Origin: Piezodorus guildinii
Taxonomy: Eukaryota; Arthropoda; Insecta; Hemiptera; Pentatomidae
Assembly (NCBI GenBank): GCA_023052935.1
Contig: CM041292.1
Location: 118,354,936-118,418,935 of the forward strand
Direction of reading: 5' to 3'
DNA length: 64,000 bases
Part shown: positions 1 through 10,092 of the stretch, in pieces
Layout: every line of letters starts with the position of its first letter
Numbering within the stretch: the stretch's first letter is position 1
Notes under the pieces: model-generated
Database searches by the model: none
The model's input: the letters and a program-made list of their open reading frames with translations, nothing else
What the model was told of the DNA's origin: nothing
Program-made: the position numbers and the translations under genes

Positions 1-240
1 GTTGTGGCAGAATATCATTTGTTCTGTTATTTCAGCCTTGGGGCGATTCTGGGGCTTAGGGACCCTCCTAGGGCACATCCAGCCTCTATAAAGTGGTTAC
101 CCAATAATGGGGAAAAACCTGGCCGCTGAGCGTGATTTTGGCCGAATCACCTCCTTGCACGGCCGTTCGCATAGAAACAGTACGAAGCTCTATATGGACT
201 GAGCCCAAGATCCTTCATGGGTCGTAAAGGTACAGGTTTT
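1..240 (+). repeat. 3' end of a non-LTR retrotransposon, left-truncated by window edge
   Basis: This stretch closely matches 3260-3460 in the same window: shared blocks include CTCTATAAAGTGG, TTGCACGGCCGTT, AGAAACAGTACGAA and a final CTTCATGGGT. At the second site the matching block follows reverse-transcriptase C-terminal debris, so both are read as 3' tails of one LINE family on the plus strand. No open frame of useful length remains. Family clade not determined. Confidence 0.55.
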
Positions 241-982
241 TTTATATATATATATATTTTTTTTTTATCAGATATTCTTGAAAAACGTTAAAAAAAAACA
301 AACATTTTTTCATACTTTGCTATACTCGACTTTTTTATGTGGTTTCGGTGTGACGTTGCATGTTCACGTACTATAATATACAGAGGTTTAAAGTATTATG
401 ATGATGTAGATAAATCTATATATTACATACTGCAAACATCATAAGATGACTTTATTCGAAATATAAATATTTTTCTAATAGGCTCAGAAGCTCTATTGAT
501 CTAGAATACATATGTTTATACAATTTTAAAATCCCGCATTGATGAAAATTCAGTTCACTTTTTTTATAGAGGATTTATAAAGTATAATAATAAAGATGTC
601 TATCTCTACAGTGCTGATAAACGATTTACACTTTAGATGGTTTTAAAGTTTACTCCATTTTTATCTCATCAAGTTTGACCATCAACAAACGATCCATCAT
701 CTTGGCCGTCATCATCAGAAGACAATTGTTCTCCCTAATGGTCCTCTTCTTCGCCGGCTTCACCATTAGGCTTTCACTTTTGCATAATATCGCATCATCA
801 TACTTTCCACCTCTACTCCTTTACTTGTAGTTTTAACCGTAAACTTCAAATTTTCTTTTAAAACGCTAGAGACAATTAAAGCTGTTAATCATGCGTTAGT
901 ACTGCTATTTTACACCTTGAACAACACCATGAATGGCCATCTGCGTTCTTATGATTCGAATGAAGAGTATAAATACGTTTTT
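241..982. other. AT-rich unassigned sequence
   Basis: Mostly A/T-rich with poly-T and poly-A runs. Positions about 660-860 are of higher complexity and contain several CATCATC words, but no open frame or known motif could be supported there. Nothing else recognised. Confidence 0.4.
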
Positions 983-1915
983 ACTTTCACTTACCTATTA
1001 ATGACCTATGAAATATATATTAAGGGAAAGTATTGCGATCGTGAAAATTGTCGAATTCCAGATTTCAACGGAAATACACGTTTTAGGGTCCTCTGAGTCC
1101 AAATGAACAAGTCCCGCAAAAAGATTGGTGTGTGTGGTAACTACCGAGCGAAAACGAAAAGTCCTGTAAAACTGAAATTTCATATTGAAGGCAACTATAC
1201 GCCCGAGAAGTTACAGAAACTTTTTTATCAATATCAGCTGATCGGGAGATGTACTGTATACCATGCATTTTGCACCTAATTACGATTTTCTCAAAAACGG
1301 CTTTAACAATTTTGATAAAACTATATATATCGTTGTTTCATTCTGATTGAAATTATCTGTCAGGGTTTACATACCGATATTTTAAATTTTTTCCTCTAAA
1401 GTGACTTTAAATTCGTAGATTTTAAAAATTAGGTTCATCATCATACTAGCATTGATAAATAACAACTAAATATGCAAGATGAGCGAATTTTATAAACAAC
1501 TAATGGATAAAAGTGCAAAATATGTTTTTAATGTACTTTTTGTGTTTTTGAACACAAGAGTTGAAATATACATGTATAATGTACCGTTGGAATGCTAAAT
1601 ATTTTAGAAAAAATATTATCTTATGTTTGTTTATTTATTTAACGTCACTTATGCTACTATGGCTAATCGGACAAATATTATCTTATATACAAGCTTCTTA
1701 AAGTTAATAAATAGAGATGAAAAGCCGATAAAACTAACTGATTATTTTAGATAAAAATATAATAATTTTTTTTAATGAAACATATGTTTCTATTGAAATT
1801 CAATTTAATTAATTCTTTAATGGTTTCACTCGTTTTTATCTCTAACTGTATTTAAAAAAATGTTTAATACATTTTTAAAACGGTGGTAAGTGAATGTCGT
1901 TTATTGCCCGCATCA
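983..1915 (+). mobile_element. Recurrent non-coding element, copy A (DINE-1/HINE-like)
   Basis: Starts with the family terminus ACTTTCACTTACCT at 983-996 and ends with a slightly mutated inverted copy (GGTAAGTGAATGT, 1885-1897) followed by a CGCATCACATTTTT end block. The body carries the family landmarks: AAAGTATTGCGATCGTGAAAA, TTCGAATTCCAG/TTTCAACGG, a short GTGTGTGG tract, ATACCATGCATTTTGCAC, ACGATTTTCTCAAAAACGGC and CCGATATTTTAAATTTT. No coding frame is conserved between copies. It is interrupted by a 48-bp SINE tail at 1625-1672. The resemblance to Helentron-derived elements (subterminal inverted repeats plus central microsatellite) is inference. Confidence 0.7.
1625..1672 (-). mobile_element. 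48-bp SINE 3' tail inserted in copy A
   Basis: The insert reads, on the minus strand, TCCGATTAGCCATAGTAGCA then GTGACGTTAAATAAATAAAC, which is the 3' end of the SINE seen at 59443-59734. It is flanked by a perfect 14-bp target-site duplication AAATATTATCTTAT at 1611-1624 and 1673-1686. It is thus a severely 5'-truncated SINE insertion younger than its host element. Confidence 0.8.
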
Positions 1916-2023
1916 CATTTTTGTTACTTCATCTGCATGTTAACTTAATTGTTTTGAGTCAGTTTTTAAATTAATATTATTTTTGGTTTTCGTGTATATA
2001 AACTGATTATATTATTTTTTATC

Positions 2024-2735
2024 TTACCTATATATAAAATTATGTAGATTCTGAAAATTTCCGAATTCGAGTTTTTACCGATAATAGACGTTTTACGTTC
2101 CCCCGAGTCCAAATGGTCAAATCTCTAAAAGTCCGTATGTGTGTATAGCTAGTCGAGCACGATAACAAAGAAACTGAAATTTCATATTTGAGCCAACGGC
2201 CTAGATATTTTAGCAACTTTTCACCTAAATTGGCAACCGAAAGTGCTTCTTTATACCATGCATTTGTCACTAATACAATTTTGATGAAACTTCCTATACA
2301 AATGTAAAATGCAATGAGCTTTGAAATGATGTAGATTTAATTTTTATCGAAACAGTTTAACGGGGCTTAAATGCCAATATTATCTTCAAGTAAAGTTTCT
2401 TTAATTCGGGAAAAAAAATCCCATATCATCATGTCAGCATTTATTAAAAAACGGGCAAATTTGTAATTTGAACGAATTCGATATCCAACTGAAGGAGAAA
2501 ATATCAACTTTTTTTTTTTTTTTTTTTTTGTAATTTTTGTTCATTTGAACAAAAGAACAATTATATAGACGTATAATATACCGTTCGAAAACTAGAGATT
2601 TTATACGCAAAAGTAATGGAAATAGATGAAAAGCGGATAAATCTGGTTGATTGTTGTAGATAATAGTATCATAAATTATTTAATAAAACACAGGTATCTC
2701 GAAACTCAATGTAATTGATTCTTTAACCTTTTTAC
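2024..2735 (+). mobile_element. Recurrent non-coding element, copy B (degraded ends)
   Basis: The left end is decayed (CTTACCTATATAT remains near 2024-2037). The body aligns with the other copies through TCTGAAAATTTCCGAATTCGAG, CCCCCGAGTCCAAATGG, GAAACTGAAATTTCATATTT, TATACCATGCATTT, GGGGCTTAAATGCCAATATT, TATAATATACCGTT and GATGAAAAGCGGATAAA. A poly-T run sits at about 2510-2529. The right terminus with the inverted GGTAAGTGAAAG is not present, so the copy is 3'-truncated or too diverged. Confidence 0.6.
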
Positions 2736-2859
2736 TTTCCCTTATCTATATATATCGTATCTCTTAAGTTGATCCCTCGAGAAAGAATCGGATTTTATTT
2801 ATATGATGTAGATGCTGAAACAAAGGAAGAGTCCTGAGCACCAATCGTTGTTATTATGG

Positions 2860-3460
2860 TCTGAGTACATATTTTAGGAGCCATGGTTTAACGACAAAAG
2901 CTAAAATGCAATTGTATAAAACCATTTCAGGCCAATACTCCTCCGTGGTTTAGAAACATGGACTCTACAAAACAGACAAACAGAATATAATGGTCTCTGA
3001 GAGGAAGATTCTACGTAAAACCATTGGAGCCTGGAAGATCGAACACGTATGGAGACGTCGGACAAACCAGAAGCCAAACGATTTATTTAAGGAAACGCAC
3101 GCGGTTGTCATGAACCTCACTCAGTCAGTTGAGGTGGGCTGGACACGTCGCTCGAATAGCTGAGAGCAACATTCCGAAAAGAATTCTTACAAGTTAGTGA
3201 GATTTGTGTCAGACAAACCAGATTTTTTTTTTCACTGTAATTAATTTTTACTGTTTCCAGAATCTAGGTTATGGAGACCATCCTGGGGCAGACCTAGCCT
3301 CTATAAAGTGGGTACCCAAAAAAGTGGAGAAAAAACCTGAGGCTGAGCATGATCAAGGCCTAATTATTACCTCATTGCACGGCCGTTGGCCTAGAAACAG
3401 TACGAATCTATATATGCACTGAGCCCACGACCCTTCATGGGTTTTTGAGGTATAGGGTTT
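2860..3460 (+). pseudogene. Non-LTR retrotransposon reverse transcriptase C-terminus and 3' tail, decayed
   Basis: Conceptual translation over about 2860-3200 in shifting frames gives GLTTKAKMQLYKTI, a degraded LLxGLETWTL, ERKILRKTIGAWK and WRRRTNQ. These are the post-RT thumb/C-terminal motifs of LINE ORF2 proteins with a terminal RWAGHVAR-like region. Stops and frameshifts break it. A 72-codon open frame at 3204-3422 covers the tail but carries no recognised domain. The 3260-3460 part repeats 1-240, defining the family 3' end. Confidence 0.55.
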
Positions 3461-4802
3461 TTGTTTTCTTTTTTATTTATTATTTCAATATTCTGTTTAT
3501 TAATATCAATTCAGTGATTTAATTTGTAGATGGACCCCTTGTTTGTGTCCGTGAATTAGTGTTTACATTTTTATTAGTTTTACTACGACTAGTGTGTTGT
3601 TTTATTAATTTATCTGAACTATAATTCTTTTCTTTGATAATTTTCCCGAGTCCACCATTTCGGTGAATATATAAGAAATAGGTCTGATCACGATCAGATA
3701 TATTCTGTATTAGTTGACCTGAAGATAGACTTGCTTTTAGATACTTATGATTCGAAGCATGTTATTACATACATAGTAGAAGTATTAATGAAAGCCGATT
3801 TAAACGATTTTATCAATCAACATATAATAGTAACTTTTTTTTTTAATAGTTACAGGCAGTCTACAACAATGGTGATGTTGGCCGACGTAAAATTTTGTTC
3901 TCCAAAGATATTACTAATAACAGTTCATAAATGAAGGCAAATAAATTGTTACAGAGATAAATTAATTTTGATATAAATAATAAGGGAAAAGAAAGAATAA
4001 TAAATTAATCATAATAAAATAACTACTAATATAATCGGGTAGCTTTAGATCGATTCGTATAATTTAACTTGTTTTAAATGATTATATAAATTTGGGATAT
4101 ACGTACGATTGTCATTTAATAATTTATCAAAATAATGTAGAAGGCTGACACAAATCAGTAACGTATAGGTAATAATAATAATAGTAACTTTTATAAATAT
4201 TTAAGGAAAATTACAATTCAAATAGGTGATTTCATGTACACTATAACAATAATATATCGTATATTTTCTGTACTTAAAGTCAATAAATAGATATAAAACT
4301 TCCTTATTGCCTTTAAAGTTATTCATCCTGAAATAAGATTATAAAAGTTTTAAAGACCAAGGGTATTTCCTATAAATTGGTCCCTTAGAAATAAACTGAG
4401 AGTGCACAAGTGGGACGATATGATTGTGTTTTGAAGATTTATACCTATGATACCAGGTTTACGGCTTTCGACGGCTGCAAGCAAAATAAATTCGCTAACT
4501 TAAGAGAGAAGTGTTATATTTAATAAAATGTGAGAAAATATTTTTATTCGATATTTATTGTTATTGTTTGTGGTTTTATTTTAAACTATTTGTTTTTGAT
4601 TACTTGTTTTATATATATATATTTTTTTTGTTAATTTAATATTACACTAAGACATTAATGTAGACTTGTTTCTCTTTCCATTTACATTATTTAAAGATAA
4701 TTGTATATATTTATTTTAATCCTTATGTGTATTCTTGGGCAGCTATAATTCTTATTTTTCTTAAGGGACCTTGTTCCAGAATAAAATTAGTTTGTTTCAT
4801 CC
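3461..4802. other. AT-rich unassigned sequence
   Basis: No gene, RNA or repeat with family relatives in the window was recognised. Positions 4340-4500 are somewhat less AT-rich but show no conserved motif. Short open frames such as 3731-3934 look like chance. Confidence 0.4.
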
Positions 4803-4832
4803 ATTTCATATATAGGTAAGTGAAAGTAAAAA
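4803..4832 (-). repeat. Solo terminus of the recurrent element
   Basis: TTTCATATATAGGTAAGTGAAAGTAAAA matches, as its reverse complement, the left 28-30 bases of the recurrent element, but the body is absent on either side. It may be a deletion remnant or an extreme end truncation. Confidence 0.55.
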
Positions 4833-5032
4833 CAACGTGAAGTAAGGAAAGGAGTGAGCAAAGAAAAATGATACAGAGACATGTTGAAGAGCATTGGGAT
4901 GTGAAGGAAAGAGGAAAGCGTTTGCCGATAAATAGGAAGCGCATTTATTGTAGCGTAACAGTTTTGCTATAGTGCCCACCTCTGCTTCAATTTCCCCCGG
5001 AAAATAGGAAAGGAGAGGTTACAGGTGTCTCC

Positions 5033-5314
5033 CTACCCCAATACCAGGCCACGCCGATGTCCGCCCTTGACGAGTATAGCAGCCAATTCGACCGGATCAA
5101 TGAGGGGAAAATTTATCATTGCCTCCTCAATACTATCCAAAGCCCGCTCTTGCTCTTCAATTGCCACCCTCAAATATAATGGTAGTTTTCCACTGAGCCG
5201 GGGGTTTTCCACTGTAATACCCATTTTACCCTGGAGCATTACAGTAACGAATTGTAAAGTTTGTAGGAGTTGGCCGGCCGTAAATTTAGCTTTTCTGCGA
5301 ACTGAATTACACAA
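5033..5314 (-). other. Orphan 93-codon open frame, possible exon
   Basis: The minus-strand frame begins MCNSVRRKAKFTAGQLLQTL and ends with HRRGLVLG before a stop. Its composition (mixed charged and hydrophobic residues, few low-complexity runs) and the locally higher G+C differ from the AT-rich surroundings. Reading minus-strand, a pyrimidine-rich stretch TTTCTTATTGTGTAATTCAG directly precedes TTCGCAGAAAAG, a plausible splice acceptor near 5302. I do not recognise the protein. The opposite strand also carries an open frame of similar length (5025-5327), so neither can be preferred firmly. It could be a host exon, a gag-like relic or chance. Confidence 0.25.
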
Positions 5315-5465
5315 TAAGAAAGCATAACATAAAATTTAAGTTCACATAAATTAACGAAAACTCAGTCCATTATCTATTTCATTTTCCTTCTTGAGTGAAT
5401 TCAATGTATTTAATTTGGCTCGAATTAGTTTACAAATATTAAACTTTATTCACTAAATCCCATCA

Positions 5466-6467
5466 ATTTTTTTAAACATATTTTTTGATATGTTCAACTT
5501 TATTTAAAAATACATCAAGTAAATGTGATAGTATATCAACAATGTCATGAAATACATGCGGAGACACTGTAGTAAACAGTAATCTAATAGGAATTATAAA
5601 TCAGAATGTCCCCTTGCCATATTTTTCTCAGAGGCCTCGGAGGAATATCAGGATTCGTAGAGGTTGCTAGGATAGAAACTTGTGGATTTTAGTGAGAATG
5701 GAGTTTTTCATAGAAGGGTTGATAGCTGGTTCAGGCCAAATCAGTAACAGATGGAACATTAAGGTCTTTATAATAATAATAATATAGGCTTAGCGAACCC
5801 GAAGGTTCGATGCCGATACCACCAAATTCCGCCTACACAGACTCGTCCAATGTTCACCGTTCAAGCCCAAGCCCCCGAGATCAGCTTTAACGCAATCCTC
5901 CCATCGACGCTTCGGCCTACCTTTCGGACTCCTACCAGTCGGATCAGCGAATACCAACTTTCTCGGAATCCGCTCCTCATCGAGCCCAACAACTTTACTC
6001 GCCCATTTGAGTCTCCGCGATTCTATCAACTCAATTATATTCACAGGATACATGTTCCGCAATTCCGCGTTGTGCAACCTTCTAAACTCCCCAGTGGCCT
6101 CATCTCTCTTTTTAAGGTCTTTATAGATGCGTTTATTCGTGACAAAGTAAGAAGCATACGGCAGTACGGGTTAATGTAAGGATTTTGCGAAGGATTTTGA
6201 TTTGTAAGGATTGGATACGAGAGGAATTCGATGGTTTATCAGACCCCATAGCTCTACTCCGTAAGTCCAGATTATAATAGTCAGGTAGATGAGCATTTTG
6301 TTGTTAAGTTAATGGTTAGAGCATCTGTCTAGTAAGTGTTGGAGTAGCCGAAAACGTCGACCAGTTTCTTGTCTTTTCAGTCTTGTATGCGGATTCAATG
6401 TAAGGCGTTTGTCAAGCAGGAGTCCTAAATAGCGGCTCTGTTCAACCGGGACAAGTGAAATATCATT
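5466..6467 (-). mobile_element. Jockey-type LINE fragment (3' part of ORF2 and 3' UTR), split by a nested LINE
   Basis: The two halves, 5466-5772 and 6112-6467, are collinear with the 3' end of the intact Jockey element at 7263-10491: 3' UTR, the coding end (RRWPRDL region), and upstream to the LGLLLDKRL region. It is diverged and contains stops. The halves are separated by a nested insertion at 5773-6111 that duplicated TTAAGGTCTTTATA (5759-5772 and 6112-6125). It therefore predates the nested element. Confidence 0.8.
5773..6111 (-). mobile_element. Nested 5'-truncated LINE (RTE/CR1-like ORF2 C-terminus)
   Basis: Minus-strand open frame 6077-5790 reads RRLKWASKVVGLDEERIPR, then GRSPKGRPKRRWEDCVKADL and W at the expected spacing. 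This is the C-terminal RLxWAGHV...GRPxxRWxDxVxxDL signature of many RTE/CR1-like ORF2 proteins. The 3' end is a TTATTATTATTAT tail rather than poly-A. A perfect 14-bp target-site duplication (TTAAGGTCTTTATA) bounds the insert. It is 339 bp long, so strongly 5'-truncated. The frame is still open, suggesting a fairly recent event. The clade assignment is tentative. Confidence 0.75.
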
Positions 6468-6759
6468 AAATATATCAAAATATACACTCCTACAATTCTT
6501 ATTAAGTTTCTAGAAAGGTTTATTGGCAGAAAAAGAAAAATCATGATAAATTACAACAGTGGAATGGTTCATTATAATGATTGCTAATTAAACTTAAAAT
6601 AATTATTATTTAACTTTATTAATTAACTTTTTTTTGATTCTTGAAGTTGGTGATCAATAATTAGGTTTTTGAAATTGATAATTTTGATTAAAATCAAAAT
6701 CGACCATTTTCCATTGTCAATTTAAAATTCATCTGTGTTGAATCATTAATTTTAATTTT

Positions 6760-6762
<3 letters not shown>
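6468..6762. other. AT-rich spacer
   Basis: AT-rich DNA with a short local inverted word pair (GATTAAAATC, AAATCGA). Nothing recognised. Confidence 0.35.

Positions 6763-6826
<64 letters not shown>
6763..6826. repeat. (AT)n microsatellite
   Basis: Uninterrupted AT dinucleotide array of about 64 bp. Confidence 0.95.
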
Positions 6827-6828
<2 letters not shown>

Positions 6829-6834
6829 CATTTC

Positions 6835-7080
6835 TGCATTTTCTCGCATGTACAATTTGTATTATAATTTCTGATTTCGTTAAGGTTCCGCTGCATCACA
6901 CCAATGACGCGGCTGAGAGAGAGGGGATAGGTTCTCTCGGATTCTACACACAATCCCTGTTCAGGATTCCCCATTAGATTGTAAATATTGTAGATAGGGA
7001 TGACTGTGGTAATGTTTTGTTCTTGTTTTTTTAATTTTAAGGGCAAAGACCTGGTGATGATCGCCCTCACATCTTTCAAA
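6835..7080 (+). repeat. LINE 3' UTR fragment related to the 60770-64000 element
   Basis: Read on the plus strand, CGCTGCATCACACCAATGAC followed by GCGGCTGAG and GGTTCTCTCGGATTC parallels the sense strand of the 3' UTR of the Jockey-type element at 60770-61294 (CACTGATTCACACCAGTGAC, GCGGCTGAG). This fragment and 10508-10915 appear to be two halves of one older 3' UTR split by the Jockey insertion at 7263-10491. Confidence 0.55.
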
Positions 7081-7246
7081 AAAACAATTTACCAAAATGA
7101 AGTTACCAAAAAAAACAATTATAATATATTAAAAAAAATAATACTAACAAAATTAAATATAAACTTAATAAGATGAAAATAAATAAAAATAGTAAAAGAA
7201 AAATCAGTAGTAATAATTGAAAAAAAAATAGTTTGAAGTGTATAAT

Positions 7247-7262
7247 TATAATACATGTAATT
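7247..7262. repeat. Target-site duplication, left copy
   Basis: TATAATACATGTAATT, identical to 10492-10507. It immediately precedes the poly-T (poly-A on the sense strand) of the Jockey element. Confidence 0.9.
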
Positions 7263-7395
7263 TTTTTTTTTTTAAATATTTTTATTGAAATTTACAACTG
7301 TATTTTGTAATACAACAAGTAAATATGTTAAAATGATAAAATACATGAAAAAAACGCGAAGAGAAAACGCCCATTGGCATCACTCCACTAAGTAA

Positions 7396-10092
7396 CTAAA
7401 CTAGAAGGTCTCGAGGCCATCTTCTTTTCTGGCGCCTCGTAGGATTGTCAGGAATTGAAGAGGAAGCAAGAATTGAAACTAGAGGATTAGAGTGGGAGTG
7501 GAGTTTGTCATGGAAGGATTGATACTTGGTTCGGGCCAAATCAGCAACATATGGGATGTTAAGGTCTTTATGGATGAGTTTATTTGTGACAAAGTAAGGA
7601 GCATTGAGGATTTTTCGAAGGATTTTGGATTGTAAGGATTGAATACGGGAAGAATTTGATGGTTTCGTAGAGCCCCAAAGCTCAACTCCGTAAGTCCAGA
7701 TAGGCCTTATGATGGTGATATAGATGAGCCTTTTGTAGATAAGTGGAAGGTTGGAGCGTCTGTCCAGTAAGTGTTGTAGAAAGCGAAAGCGACGGGCAGT
7801 TTCTTGTCGTTTCAGTCGTGTATGGGGATTCCATGTTAGACGTTTGTCAAGTAGTAGTCCTAGGTAGCGGATCTGTTCAACTGGAACAAGCGGAATATTA
7901 TTAAAGGAAACTGTAGGGCAGGATGTCATAGGTTTACGACGAAGGGTAAAGGTAATTTGGTGGGATTTGTTGGAATTGATTTTGATTCTCCAATTCTGAC
8001 ACCATATCTCAAGCTCTCTGATATGGGATTGGAGAGTTTGAGAGGCAATTGTAGGATCGTTATTGACTGATAACACACAAGTGTCATCAGCATAGGTAGA
8101 AAGGAAAGTGTTGGGATGGGTTGGGATATCAGCTGTATAGACTGTGTAGAGGATGGGTCCAAGGATACTACCTTGAGGGACACCAGCAGACTGAGTAAAA
8201 AGGGATGAATAGGAACTATTGTGGTTTATTTTGAAGGATCTTTCAGAGAGGTAAGACTGGATGATGAGGTAGTATGTAAGTGGAAGGAATTTTCGGAGCT
8301 TGTAAAGCAGTCCTGGGTGCCAAACTCGGTCAAAGGCCTGTTCTACGTCGAGGAAGGCTCCCGTGCAGTACAATCCGCGCTCCAATGCGGAAGAGACAAC
8401 ATCCACCACACGATGACATTGTTGGATGGTGGAGTGGGATGAGCGAAATCCAAACTGGTGATCCGGGATTATCTGAAACGTCTCTAGGATAGGATAGAGT
8501 CGTTTAAGGATTAGTCTTTCCAGGATTTTACCCATAATGGGTAAAAGAGATATAGGACGGTAAGAGGAAGGGAGTTCCAGCGGCTTTTTAGGTTTAGAGA
8601 TCATTTTAACAATGGATAACTTCCAGGATTCAGGAAAATATGTGGTTCGGAGAACGGCATTGTAAATATAGGTAAGGAATAGAATGGATTTTCTGGGAAG
8701 TTGTTTTAGAATATTGGGAGTGATTAGATCGTGTCCAGGAGCTTTGCGGGAAGGTAATCTGTGGATTATGTTTGAGATTTCTGAAGGATGAAATGCTTTG
8801 GGAGGGAGGGCCAATTGGAGTGGAATATCCAGCTCTGCTTCAACGCACTCAAGGTGATGGTGATTAAATATATTAGGATGCGGATTGTAGGTTTCAAAGA
8901 GGTGCTGAGCGAATGTTTGGGATTTTTCTTCATCGGATCTGGTCCAGGATTGAGATTCATTGAGGAGAGGATGATTAAAATCTTTGAACTGAAGTAATTT
9001 CTTAGTGGTAGTCCAAAGTGATTTATCAGTCGTAGTTAGATTTTCTGTCGTATTCAGTATGTTTTGAATTTTGAATTTCCTGATTTCTGCTTTGAGTTTG
9101 TTAGTCAGAGTGGTATAAATAGTTTTGTCAGCTGGGTATCTAGTCCTATGCCACTTCGATCTAGCTCTTCGTTTTTCCCTTAATAAGATTCGAATGTGCT
9201 GTGGCAGGTTAGTCTGTTGAGTGTTATTGTTGTAGGTGTTTGTAGTGTTATCACGTATGCTGCTACCTATTGAGTCAGTAAGTTGTTCTACGGCTCTGTC
9301 AATATCTAGTTTAGTCTTTAGTGAGATTCTTAAGTCCAGTTTTGTCTCCAAGTCTGTCCGAAATCCGTCCCAGTCCACTCGTCCAAGGATCAATTTAGGA
9401 GGGGTTGGCCTAGGAACAAAGCCCGAATGCAAAGAAAGCAGAACTGGACTGTGGTCGGATGAGAGGTCATTCAAGGATTTAACAGATGTATGTGAGGAGG
9501 AAAGCTGGGAGGTCACGAATATATCTAGGATATCAGGATGTTTTTTTCGGGATGTAGGCCAGTAAGTGGGATTCATGGGCGAGAGGATGGAATAGCTATT
9601 TGAAGATGAAACACGGGAGAGGATATTTCCACGGGTATTGGATGTTCGACAACCCCATCGTTGGTGTTTAGCATTATAGTCTCCTCCAGCAATAAAGCGC
9701 GGTCCGAGGGAAATGAATAAGGAGTTGAGGCAGTTAAATGAAACGGCATTACCTGGAGGACAGTATACAGCTGCGAAAGTTACATGAGAAGGATGATTTG
9801 AAATGGATACAGAGTTCGATTGTATAGCATCAGTTGGAGTAGAAGGGACATAGGAATGTGAAATGGATTTATGAATAAGGATGCAAGAACCCGCATGGGC
9901 AGTGTTGTCTGGGTGGTCAGTTCTGTAAGTAATATAGTCTCGTATGTAAAAACGTGATCGTTGAGTGAAATGTGTTTCAGTCAGTAGTGCTATATCAATA
10001 TGGTTGTCATGGAGGAATATGTCGAGTTCGTCACGGTGTTGAAGTAGGCCGTTAGCGTTCCACAAGAGGACAGCTAGGGGCTTTACACTCAT
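7396..10092 (-). CDS. Jockey-type ORF2: endonuclease and reverse transcriptase (898 aa)
   Basis: ORF2 proteins nick genomic DNA and prime cDNA synthesis on the element RNA at the nick. Residues about 5-220 form an APE-type endonuclease: WNANG (11-15), E39 in LLTETHF, D138 and N140 in GGDYNAK, and SSDHSP with D213/H214. The reverse transcriptase spans about 440-740: SYRPISLLP (510-518), GFRSSHST, the catalytic FLDVEQAFD (D582), AGVPQGSILGP and YADD (667-670). The C-terminus ends in the Jockey-like NPTRRQKRRWPRDL. No RNase H domain is visible. The start ATG overlaps the ORF1 stop as ATGA, so re-initiation or coupled translation is likely. All catalytic residues are present and the length is normal for the clade. 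Confidence 0.93.
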   Translation of the reverse strand: MSVKPLAVLLWNANGLLQHRDELDIFLHDNHIDIALLTETHFTQRSRFYIRDYITYRTDHPDNTAHAGSCILIHKSISHSYVPSTPTDAIQSNSVSISNHPSHVTFAAVYCPPGNAVSFNCLNSLFISLGPRFIAGGDYNAKHQRWGCRTSNTRGNILSRVSSSNSYSILSPMNPTYWPTSRKKHPDILDIFVTSQLSSSHTSVKSLNDLSSDHSPVLLSLHSGFVPRPTPPKLILGRVDWDGFRTDLETKLDLRISLKTKLDIDRAVEQLTDSIGSSIRDNTTNTYNNNTQQTNLPQHIRILLREKRRARSKWHRTRYPADKTIYTTLTNKLKAEIRKFKIQNILNTTENLTTTDKSLWTTTKKLLQFKDFNHPLLNESQSWTRSDEEKSQTFAQHLFETYNPHPNIFNHHHLECVEAELDIPLQLALPPKAFHPSEISNIIHRLPSRKAPGHDLITPNILKQLPRKSILFLTYIYNAVLRTTYFPESWKLSIVKMISKPKKPLELPSSYRPISLLPIMGKILERLILKRLYPILETFQIIPDHQFGFRSSHSTIQQCHRVVDVVSSALERGLYCTGAFLDVEQAFDRVWHPGLLYKLRKFLPLTYYLIIQSYLSERSFKINHNSSYSSLFTQSAGVPQGSILGPILYTVYTADIPTHPNTFLSTYADDTCVLSVNNDPTIASQTLQSHIRELEIWCQNWRIKINSNKSHQITFTLRRKPMTSCPTVSFNNIPLVPVEQIRYLGLLLDKRLTWNPHTRLKRQETARRFRFLQHLLDRRSNLPLIYKRLIYITIIRPIWTYGVELWGSTKPSNSSRIQSLQSKILRKILNAPYFVTNKLIHKDLNIPYVADLARTKYQSFHDKLHSHSNPLVSILASSSIPDNPTRRQKRRWPRDLLV

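Noticed and set aside
998..1268. Two overlapping minus-strand 61-codon frames with partial similarity to frames in other copies
   Set aside because: The similarity reflects nucleotide homology of the recurrent element; the frames are shifted and stopped differently in each copy, so no protein is conserved.
6729..7079. 116-codon minus-strand frame
   Set aside because: Runs through the (AT)n array giving Ile-Tyr repeats, then through a LINE 3' UTR on the opposite strand.
8221..9565. Plus-strand open frames opposite the Jockey ORF2
   Set aside because: They are antisense shadows of an intact, motif-rich reading frame.
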